NCBI GenBank assembly: GCA_023390215.1
Contig: JAEWDG010000039.1
Location: 1-6,263 of the forward strand
Source: Bacteroidota bacterium
GTDB lineage: Bacteria; Bacteroidota; Bacteroidia; Chitinophagales; Chitinophagaceae
Direction: 5' to 3'
Length of the DNA: 6,263 nucleotides
Below the pieces are notes generated by a model, which saw only the letters and a list, made by a program, of their open reading frames with translations, ran no database searches and was not told where the DNA came from. Positions 1 to 5,454 of this stretch are shown piece after piece. The position numbers and the translations under genes were made by a program. Position 1 is the stretch's first letter. Each line of letters starts with the position of its first letter.

Positions 1-495
1 GACCAATATATGCTTGTGAATGCAGCAGAGGATGAAAACCTGATGCTGATCGATTTACCTGCAGGCAACTACGATGACCTTTCTTTTTTGCTGGGTGTTG
101 ACAGTCTGCGAAACTGCAGCGGAGCACAGGATGGCGTACTGGATCCGATGAATGATATGTTTTGGACCTGGAATACCGGATACATCATGTTCAAACTTGA
201 AGGGAGTTCTGATGTTTCAAAAGCCGATCTGAACCGACTGGAGCTGCATATCGGTGGATTTAAAGGAAAATTAAATGTTGCGCGAACAGTTTCATTCGAT
301 CAGCCTTTCGAAATAAGGGAAGGAAAAACCACCGAGATCCAGATCGTAATGAACCTTGATAAACTCTGGAACGGAAAAAACCAGGTTAAGATCGCCGAAG
401 AACCGATGTGCATGACCATAGGGCCGCTCGCGCAAAAAATCGCTGATAATTTTCCCGGCCTTTTTAGTATCAGGTCAGTGACCCAACCTCAGTGA
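1..495 (+). CDS. mbnP: MbnP-family copper-binding protein, C-terminal part (5' end outside window)
   Basis: The frame is open from base 1, so the true start and signal peptide lie upstream; 164 residues are visible. The fragment carries the family hallmarks in order: a PAGNYDDLSFLLGVDS segment (about residues 22-35), CSGAQDG (39-45), LDPMNDMFWTWNTGYI (47-62) followed by FKLEG, then LHIGGF (82-87), and a late cysteine (Cys137) that could pair with Cys39. Studied MbnP proteins are periplasmic copper binders in which a tryptophan is oxidised to kynurenine by the di-heme partner MbnH. Trp55 and Trp57 (bases 163-165 and 169-171), in the most conserved block, are candidate targets, but I cannot say which is used. 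Only one histidine (His83) is visible, so other copper ligands would have to come from the missing N-terminal half. The stop codon overlaps the GTG start of the di-heme peroxidase gene, so the two are very probably one translationally coupled operon. Family assignment is strong; copper binding in this organism is inferred. Confidence 0.87.
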   Translation, partial: DQYMLVNAAEDENLMLIDLPAGNYDDLSFLLGVDSLRNCSGAQDGVLDPMNDMFWTWNTGYIMFKLEGSSDVSKADLNRLELHIGGFKGKLNVARTVSFDQPFEIREGKTTEIQIVMNLDKLWNGKNQVKIAEEPMCMTIGPLAQKIADNFPGLFSIRSVTQPQ

Positions 496-1574
496 AAAAA
501 AAGCTCACCATAACATTTCTGGTTCTGTTCAGCCTGAGCGGTGCCCTGCTTATGGGAGCGGAAAAAGATGACGGCCTGGGTGCATACAAGCCTCATCCGA
601 TGAAGTTGGAAATACCAAAGGGCTGGCCACAGCCTACGCGTAATATTTACGCCAACAATAAACTTACCGTAGAGGGATTTATGTTAGGTAAGCGCTTGTT
701 CTATGATGGTAACCTCAGCAAAGATGGGCAGGTGAGCTGCGCCAGTTGCCATCAGCAATTCGCTGCATTTGCAACTTTTGATCACGACCTCAGCCACGGG
801 GTTGCCAACACATTAACAACCCGTAATGCGCCAGGACTTTTCAATCTCGCATGGAGAACCGATATGCATTGGGATGGCGGTGTTAACCATATTGAAGTAC
901 AACCGCTGAACCCACTTACAGCGCCAAATGAAATGGGTGAAACTGTTGAGAACGTAGTATCGAAACTCAAAAAAGATACGGCATATAAAAGATTATTCAA
1001 AGCGGCCTTCGGAGACGCGGCGATCACTACGCAAAGAATGTTGCGCGCACTTTCCCAGTTCACCGGAACGCTGATCAGCGCAAACAGCAAATACGATAGA
1101 GTGATGCGTGGTGAAGAATATTTTACCGCCTATGAATTAAAAGGCTATGAACTGTATAAATCGAAATGTTCGACTTGCCATCCCGAACCACTTTTTACCG
1201 ATAACAGTTATCGCAACAATGGTATGGCATTGAATCGTTTCAATGATATCGGTCGCCAGGCCATCACGCTTGATCCAGCAGACTCGTTAAAATTCCGCGT
1301 ACCCAGTTTGAGAAATGTGCAGCTAACTTTTCCTTATATGCATGATGGAAGCATTTTCAGCATACCGCAGGTGATCGAGCATTACCGTTCAAAAATACAG
1401 TTACATGATCCAAACCTCGATCCCGTTTTGAGAAATGGTATTCCGATGACGCTGTTGCAAAAAAATGAATTAACGTATTTCCTCTATACCTTAACCGATA
1501 GTAGTTTTACGAAAGATAAAAGGTATGCTCCCGATAACGGCATGATCATGCAGCAAATGTTTGATAACCATTAA
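492..1574 (+). CDS. mbnH: di-heme peroxidase, MbnH/MauG-like (cytochrome c peroxidase superfamily)
   Basis: This 360-residue exported di-heme c-type enzyme has a signal peptide (KKK, then a hydrophobic stretch to about residue 22, cleavage probably after MGA). Heme motifs are C83-A-S-C86-H87 and C226-S-T-C229-H230. Between them lies WDGGVNHIEVQ (127-137), matching the WDGR-x3-LE-x-Q motif of bacterial cytochrome c peroxidases and placing Glu135 at the conserved acidic position. VPSLRN (270-275) and PYMHDGS (281-287) are the C-terminal domain signature. Counting from HDG, Tyr298 (in IEHYRS) falls where classical peroxidases such as Pseudomonas CcpA carry the methionine ligand of the second heme; MauG and MbnH use a tyrosine there. 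With the adjacent mbnP gene, this favours a protein-modifying MbnH role (tryptophan to kynurenine using peroxide) over simple peroxide detoxification. GTG start at 492, overlapping the upstream TGA by GTGA; no Shine-Dalgarno is visible, so coupling is likely. Its TAA overlaps the stop of the opposite-strand gene. A generic cytochrome c peroxidase is the alternative. Confidence 0.9.
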   Translation: MKKKLTITFLVLFSLSGALLMGAEKDDGLGAYKPHPMKLEIPKGWPQPTRNIYANNKLTVEGFMLGKRLFYDGNLSKDGQVSCASCHQQFAAFATFDHDLSHGVANTLTTRNAPGLFNLAWRTDMHWDGGVNHIEVQPLNPLTAPNEMGETVENVVSKLKKDTAYKRLFKAAFGDAAITTQRMLRALSQFTGTLISANSKYDRVMRGEEYFTAYELKGYELYKSKCSTCHPEPLFTDNSYRNNGMALNRFNDIGRQAITLDPADSLKFRVPSLRNVQLTFPYMHDGSIFSIPQVIEHYRSKIQLHDPNLDPVLRNGIPMTLLQKNELTYFLYTLTDSSFTKDKRYAPDNGMIMQQMFDNH

Positions 1575-1894
1575 TACGGCCCGATGAAGATCTGGGAGAT
1601 AAACCAGACGAAAGAAGCAAGCGCAGGAATAGAAAGAAATAACGGTGTCCATTTCTTTTTTCCGGGAAGAGAAATATTATCGAGGAACAGTGCTCTTTCA
1701 GCATACACAAAGTTCAACGCCACAGCAATAAAAGACGAAACCCAGCTGATCAGAATTAAAGGAAACAGCCTTCCTGTTTGTAACACGAGGTTATGCCATT
1801 TGAGCACGGAATACTCATCGGGGCTAAGTAAAACTACGAAGAGAATAAACAGGCTGGAAAGCGCAAGCCAGGTGGAAAAACGTTTGAATTTCAT
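1571..1894 (-). CDS. small three-helix integral membrane protein, function unknown
   Basis: I do not recognise this 107-residue protein. It has a basic N-terminus (MKFKR) and three hydrophobic segments, roughly residues 8-24, 43-64 and 84-105. Between them are a short acidic, Trp-containing loop (SPDEYSVLKWHN, 24-35) and a loop ending in the basic run GKKKW (78-82). The positive-inside rule would put the N-terminus and the GKKKW loop in the cytoplasm, but the placement is approximate. No cysteine, metal-ligand cluster or enzymatic motif is visible. The ATG at 1892-1894 is the natural start; no Shine-Dalgarno precedes it. Its stop lies in the TTAA that also ends the peroxidase gene. An equally long frame exists on the opposite strand (1584-1907), but that product is hydrophilic and featureless, whereas this one has regularly spaced membrane segments; hence this strand was chosen. 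It could be an accessory membrane protein of the neighbouring redox genes, but its opposite orientation argues against a shared operon. Confidence 0.7.
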   Translation of the reverse strand: MKFKRFSTWLALSSLFILFVVLLSPDEYSVLKWHNLVLQTGRLFPLILISWVSSFIAVALNFVYAERALFLDNISLPGKKKWTPLFLSIPALASFVWFISQIFIGPY

Positions 1895-2014
1895 ACGATA
1901 CAGATAGGAAATTGAATCGATTTAATTAAACGCATGGCATTGAATCTTATTGTAATAAACAGAACTGCCACTATTGAGAACAAAAACTATTTTTGAATGT
2001 AAATTGCTTACCGA
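1895..2014. promoter_or_regulatory. divergent intergenic region between membrane protein and flippase genes
   Basis: These 120 AT-rich bases must hold the promoters of both divergent genes. On the + side there is a clear -7 type element (1988-1995). On the - side I see no good TAnnTTTG; a loose TA-N3-TTTG lies at the far end (about 1981-1989). The region also holds an exact 8-base direct repeat ATTGAATC (1911-1918 and 1939-1946) with the palindromes AATCGATT (1915-1922) and TTTAATTAAA (1921-1930) at or next to its first copy. This could be an operator, but such short repeats in AT-rich DNA may be chance. Confidence 0.4.
1988..1995 (+). promoter_or_regulatory. Bacteroidota-type -7 promoter element of the flippase gene
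   Basis: TATTTTTG matches the TAnnTTTG element recognised by the primary sigma factor of Bacteroidota. Transcription would start about seven bases after the G, near 2002, leaving a leader of roughly a dozen bases before the TTG start codon at 2015. The matching upstream TTTG (-33) box is poor: about 20 bases upstream there is only ACTG (1964-1967). The element is seen directly; its activity is inferred. Confidence 0.42.
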
Positions 2015-3541
2015 TTGAGTAATATTAAAAAGCTGGCAGGTCAAACATTATGGTATGGGATACCAACCATCGCCAGTCGTTTTTTGGGATACCTGATGAA
2101 TATGGCTTTACCTTTTTTCATCAGCCTTCCGGAAAAAACAGCAGATCTTGTACAGGTATATACGATCATTCCATTTTTGAATGTTTTGTACTCCTATGGA
2201 ATGGAAACTGCTTATTTCCGCTTTTCACAAACTGCCGATAAACGCAAATTATACAGCACACTTTCCATTTCGCTTCTATTAAGTACCATCATATTTTCCG
2301 TTCTTCTCCTCATTTTCAAAGGTAGTCTTGCTTCGGCAGCCGATCTAAATGACCATCCGAACTATCTGATCTGGATGATCGCTATTATAGCAGTGGATAA
2401 TCTGAATACCCTGCCCTTCGCCAAACTGCGTCAGGAAAACAGACCCAAACGATATGCATTCGCGCGTATAGCCGGTATCGTTATCAACCTTCTGGTTGTG
2501 ATCCTGTTCCTTGGCATTATACCTTCCTACCTGGCAAAACATCCGGATAGTTTTTTGTCAACGATCTATTCCCCTGAGATCGGTTTGGGTTATTATCTTC
2601 TCGGCAATCTTTGCGGCAGCTTGTTTGTGCTTATTTTACTTTCGAAGGAAATCAGGCAGGTGAGATTCGAATTTGACCGCGTGCTCTGGAAAGAAGTAAT
2701 GAGATACAGCGCGCCGCTTATCATTGTTGGCCTGGGGGGAATGGTAAATGATGTGTTAAGCAGATTGATTTACCGTCATGTGGTTGACCTGCCTAAGGTT
2801 CAGGCCGATCATGAATTGGGTGTATTCGCAAATATTTTCCGTCTTGCGCTTTTGATCACGATCATGATCCAGGCATTCCGGATGGCAGCCGAGCCTTTTT
2901 TCTTTAATCAAAGCAGGCAGGAGAACGCGCAGAAAACGTATGCACGTGTGATGAAATTTTTTGTGATTGCCTGTTGCTTTATGTTTCTTTTCATCGGCCT
3001 GTTCCTCGATATCTTTAAATGGATCTTTCTCACCTTCGCAAATAAAAACTGGGTTGAAGGCCTTGATGTTGTGCCCCTTCTTGCGCTTGGAAATATATTC
3101 CTGGGCATTTACTATAACCTCAGTGTTTGGTATAAGCTTACCGCTAAGAACAATTACGGGGCTGTGATCACGGTGATCGGAGCTGCGATAACTATCCTAT
3201 TGAATGTTTTACTGATTCCCGTTTTACACTATACGGGCGCGGCATTGGCCACATTCACCTGTTACCTGTTTATGATGATCGCAAGCTACAAACTTGGCCA
3301 GAAGCATTATCCCATTCCATACGCAGTGAAAAAGCTGGTTGCTTACCTCGTACTCTCCCTGATGATCTATTTGCTTCACCTGGGTATGGTGCATATGATC
3401 AGTGATAGACTTTGGTTTTCAATCGCAACAGGCCTGTTGCTTTTTGGATTTTTTTCCTGGTTCGTTGGAAAGATCGAAGCAAAAGAACTTCGCAAGATGC
3501 CGTATATCGGAAAATACTACCAGAAAGTTCCTGCTACCTAA
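2015..3541 (+). CDS. polysaccharide/oligosaccharide flippase-like membrane transporter (Wzx/MVF type), TTG start
   Basis: This 508-residue integral membrane protein has about 14 hydrophobic segments (approximately 10-30, 45-62, 82-102, 116-135, 150-170, 190-210, 230-247, 270-290, 312-335, 352-372, 381-403, 406-425, 440-458, 466-485). That number and length are usual for the polysaccharide biosynthesis/MVF flippase superfamily, which moves lipid-linked glycans across the inner membrane. Supporting features are the amphipathic opening SNIKKLAGQTLWYG, YGMETAYFRFS (61-71), AFRMAAEPFFF (287-297) and the TM10-TM11 block around KLTAKNNYG (374-382). The TTG at 2015 is chosen because an in-frame TAA lies at 2000-2002, no in-frame ATG exists before residue 28, and the IKKLAGQT opening is typical of the family. 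No glycosyltransferase or polymerase gene is nearby, so the substrate cannot be deduced; this looks like an orphan flippase rather than part of a capsule or O-antigen cluster. A lipid-linked peptidoglycan intermediate is possible but unproven. It ends in a CTAA shared with the opposite-strand amidase gene. Confidence 0.85.
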   Translation: MSNIKKLAGQTLWYGIPTIASRFLGYLMNMALPFFISLPEKTADLVQVYTIIPFLNVLYSYGMETAYFRFSQTADKRKLYSTLSISLLLSTIIFSVLLLIFKGSLASAADLNDHPNYLIWMIAIIAVDNLNTLPFAKLRQENRPKRYAFARIAGIVINLLVVILFLGIIPSYLAKHPDSFLSTIYSPEIGLGYYLLGNLCGSLFVLILLSKEIRQVRFEFDRVLWKEVMRYSAPLIIVGLGGMVNDVLSRLIYRHVVDLPKVQADHELGVFANIFRLALLITIMIQAFRMAAEPFFFNQSRQENAQKTYARVMKFFVIACCFMFLFIGLFLDIFKWIFLTFANKNWVEGLDVVPLLALGNIFLGIYYNLSVWYKLTAKNNYGAVITVIGAAITILLNVLLIPVLHYTGAALATFTCYLFMMIASYKLGQKHYPIPYAVKKLVAYLVLSLMIYLLHLGMVHMISDRLWFSIATGLLLFGFFSWFVGKIEAKELRKMPYIGKYYQKVPAT

Positions 3542-4362
3542 TTCATATATCTCCGCATCACTGCATACAGCACACGCATTTCTGCCGCATCCATTGGTCC
3601 GGTTTTATTAGAAGCGAAAAAATGCAGCCTGAACGAACGTACTGCAGATTGTAAATTTGTTACATCATATCCGATCAACCGGAGTGCGATACTGGTATCT
3701 ATTTCCGAAGCATCAGCTGTAACGGACGTTGTATCGTACCAATAGCCAAAACTACTGTCTGCAAGACGTTTCCATGGAAAATACGCACTCGGATCATTCT
3801 TTCTTCCAGGAGCAATATCTGCATGACCGAGATAATTACTTTGTGGAATCTGGTAGCGTTTGGAAAGTGTATCCAGCAGGATCAAAAGACTATGGATCTG
3901 CACCTCTGGAAAACTGTCTCTTCCATTATTATCCAGTTCGATCCCGATCGATGAAGAATTAATATCACGGTTTGAACCCCAGCGTGACACACCCGCATGC
4001 CAGGCCCTCAGATAATCATTCAATAAATGAGTAACAGTGCCATCTTTACAAATCAGGTAATGCGCGCTTACCTGTGTTTCAGGCTTGGCAAAAGTGCGCA
4101 ATGTTTGTTCGCAACTGTCCTGGGCAGTATGATGGATAATGATATAATTCGGCTTTCTTAATCCGAAATTGCTGGTATACGCAGATGTTTCCGGAATAGA
4201 ATCGAAAATAAGCAGTGTAGTATCCGGACGTGCCAGCAGCACCTGCTTTGTGCTGTCAATGGCCTTTTCATAATTTTTTACAACGGTGCTGCTTACAGGT
4301 TTTTTTGCACAGGAATAAATCGAAAGGGTCAGGAATGTGAGAAAGATAAACCTTTGAATCAT
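3538..4362 (-). CDS. AmiD-like zinc N-acetylmuramoyl-L-alanine amidase, lipoprotein
   Basis: This 274-residue protein cleaves the amide bond between N-acetylmuramic acid and L-alanine in peptidoglycan or its fragments. A lipoprotein signal ends at SIYSC (Cys18). The Amidase_2 domain covers about residues 68-200. Expected zinc ligands are His77 (IIIHHT), His180 (LGHADIAPG) and Asp190 (GRKNDPS). Glu142 (GIELDNNG) and Lys188 sit where E. coli AmiD has its catalytic glutamate and lysine, so the site looks intact. The C-terminal segment, about 224-272 (ALRLIGYDVTNLQSAVRSFRLHFF), resembles the C-terminal peptidoglycan-binding domain of AmiD; this is less certain because it is short. After Cys18 come AKKP rather than acidic residues, so I see no obvious surface-export signal and favour anchoring facing the periplasm. 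The ATG start overlaps the TGA of the upstream lipoprotein gene (ATGA), without a Shine-Dalgarno, indicating one operon and coupled translation. The likely role is wall recycling or remodelling. Confidence 0.92.
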   Translation of the reverse strand: MIQRFIFLTFLTLSIYSCAKKPVSSTVVKNYEKAIDSTKQVLLARPDTTLLIFDSIPETSAYTSNFGLRKPNYIIIHHTAQDSCEQTLRTFAKPETQVSAHYLICKDGTVTHLLNDYLRAWHAGVSRWGSNRDINSSSIGIELDNNGRDSFPEVQIHSLLILLDTLSKRYQIPQSNYLGHADIAPGRKNDPSAYFPWKRLADSSFGYWYDTTSVTADASEIDTSIALRLIGYDVTNLQSAVRSFRLHFFASNKTGPMDAAEMRVLYAVMRRYMN

Positions 4363-4838
4363 TTACAATTGATCTTAATGTATGGATGCTGGTCTTCAAA
4401 ATTAAGATTATGCGGGAAAGGGAAGTAGGCTGTATCCGCTCTCATCTCCATTTTACCATATCCTTCAGATAAATTTCCATCGGGTCTGATTTTAAACAAC
4501 ACCTGACGCACCGAGATCATTCCTTCAGACTGAAACCGGTACCAGCCATCTATTACGCTATCTTTTAACGAACCTGAGAACCAGCCTTCGTTCGCATCCT
4601 TTTCGAACCGGTTATAGATCAACTTGCCTTTAATCTGGCTGGCATCCTGCTGCGCTTCAAAAAAAGCTGTATCTCTTGCAATAATCATCCGGTAGCAACC
4701 CGCTGCAGAAACAGGCAGAACTACACTTTCAGGCTTCTGCGGTTTAGCATCAACTACTGTCTCCGATTGCTTATCATTACATGCAGCAAAAAAAATAAAA
4801 AACAATAAACCACAGATAAAAACATTATACCTGTTCAT
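4359..4838 (-). CDS. small lipoprotein of unknown function, cotranscribed with the amidase
   Basis: This 159-residue protein has a typical lipoprotein signal (MNRYNVFICGLLFFIFFAAC, lipid-modified Cys20). A Ser/Pro/Gln-rich linker (about 21-45) follows, then a compact, probably beta-rich domain from Cys48 to Cys158. These two cysteines flank the domain and could form a disulfide. Recognisable stretches are GCYRMIIARDTA (47-58), KGKLIYNRFEKDANEGWFSG (70-89), FQSEGMISVRQVLFK (102-116) and GYGKME (126-131). They resemble conserved hypothetical lipoproteins of Bacteroidota, but I know no assigned function. The start at 4838 is chosen because it gives a complete signal peptide. The frame stays open upstream to 5030, but that extension would overlap the PfpI-like gene and place the signal peptide inside the protein. 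The overlap with the amidase start (ATGA) suggests a shared role in the envelope, perhaps partnership with the amidase; this is inference from position only. Confidence 0.82.
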   Translation of the reverse strand: MNRYNVFICGLLFFIFFAACNDKQSETVVDAKPQKPESVVLPVSAAGCYRMIIARDTAFFEAQQDASQIKGKLIYNRFEKDANEGWFSGSLKDSVIDGWYRFQSEGMISVRQVLFKIRPDGNLSEGYGKMEMRADTAYFPFPHNLNFEDQHPYIKINCK

Positions 4839-4850
4839 CTTCAACGTTTT

Positions 4851-4882
4851 TAAAATTAAAACAAGGACACAAGGTCCTTGTT
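4851..4882 (-). terminator. hairpin with T-rich tail, probable terminator of the PfpI-like gene
   Basis: Perfect 9-bp arms (AACAAGGAC at 4860-4868, its complement at 4874-4882) surround a 5-base loop. Read on the - strand, the hairpin begins 23 bases after the PfpI-like stop and is followed by TTAATTTTA. This fits an intrinsic terminator separating that gene from the lipoprotein-amidase operon. Only four of the nine pairs are G-C and the T-tract is interrupted by AA, so termination may be partial. The tail also contains TAATTTTA (4851-4858), one base off a -7 promoter element for the downstream lipoprotein gene. Confidence 0.55.
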
Positions 4883-4905
4883 CATGAACATTATATGTGT
4901 GCCAC

Positions 4906-5454
4906 TCAGGCTTCAGATGGTTGATGTTTGCCTTCGCCGATCTCCTCCAGCATCTTCTTATTGAATGCAGGCAGATCTTTGGGGCTGCGGCTTGTAACCA
5001 ATCCATTGTCCACCACAACTTCTTCGTCACGCCAGTTAACCCCCGCGTTTTCCAGATCTGTTTTTATGGATGCAAAGGAGGTCATTTCTCTCCCCTTAAG
5101 TAACCCGGTCTCTATTAAAAGTTGCGGCCCGTGACAGATGGCTGCCAGTGGCTTTGCCTCTTCAAGAAAATGTTTTGCAAATTTGATATAGGATTCCTGG
5201 CGCCGCATCTGATCGGGGTTAATAACACCACCGGGAACTACCAGCGCGTCGTAGTTTTCAGGTGATTCAGATTCTATGTCTCCGTCTACATTAAGTTCAA
5301 TTGACCAGTTGCCGTTTTTCCAGCCTTTTACTTTTCCTTTTTGTTTCGATAATATCCTAACCTCATAACCCGCATCTTCCAGCGCTTTTTTGGGGCTGGT
5401 CAATTCATCTTCTTCAAATCCATTATCCGTAATAATGGCTACTTTTTTATTCAT
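4906..5454 (-). CDS. PfpI/DJ-1 superfamily protein (type 1 glutamine amidotransferase-like; protease/deglycase-like)
   Basis: This 182-residue cytosolic protein has the single-domain size usual for the PfpI/YhbO branch of the DJ-1 superfamily. Members have been reported as proteases and as glyoxalase- or deglycase-type stress proteins; the deglycase activity is disputed. Visible landmarks, numbered from the chosen start: KKVAIITDNGFEEDEL (3-18) with the conserved acidic residue near Glu14, VVPGG (72-76), the nucleophile elbow AAICHGPQLL (104-113) with Cys107-His108, and TSRSPKDLPAF (154-164), a PfpI signature. No signal peptide is present. The start at 5454 is chosen because MNKKVAI is the normal beginning of the fold and a weak GGAA (5461-5464) lies six bases before it. 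In-frame ATGs at 5466 and 5508 would add 4 or 18 residues unlike the family. It ends before a terminator-like hairpin and is divergent from the phytase-like lipoprotein gene. Confidence 0.9.
   Translation of the reverse strand: MNKKVAIITDNGFEEDELTSPKKALEDAGYEVRILSKQKGKVKGWKNGNWSIELNVDGDIESESPENYDALVVPGGVINPDQMRRQESYIKFAKHFLEEAKPLAAICHGPQLLIETGLLKGREMTSFASIKTDLENAGVNWRDEEVVVDNGLVTSRSPKDLPAFNKKMLEEIGEGKHQPSEA

Noticed and set aside
782..1090. 102-codon open frame on the - strand inside the peroxidase gene
   Set aside because: It is antisense to the well-supported heme protein and its translation shows no coherent domain; it is a shadow frame.
1..1574. A methanobactin biosynthesis locus
   Set aside because: No precursor peptide, MbnB/MbnC-type maturation gene, transporter or TonB-dependent receptor is present in the visible part; only the MbnP and MbnH types are supported.
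1584..1907. 107-codon open frame on the + strand opposite the small membrane protein
   Set aside because: The product is hydrophilic and lacks any motif or export signal, while the opposite strand gives a clean three-helix membrane protein. It overlaps that gene almost completely.
3402..3654. Short + strand frames across the flippase-amidase junction
   Set aside because: They are out of frame with the flippase, antisense to the amidase, and have no start signal or conserved motif.
4890..4895. TATAAT on the - strand upstream of the lipoprotein-amidase operon
   Set aside because: It matches the E. coli -10 sequence but no TTGACA-like box lies at the right distance, the phylum's primary sigma factor prefers TAnnTTTG, and it precedes the terminator hairpin.
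4839..5030. N-terminal extension of the small lipoprotein up to an ATG at 5030
   Set aside because: It would bury the lipoprotein signal peptide internally, overlap the PfpI-like coding region by more than 120 bases, and read through the terminator hairpin.
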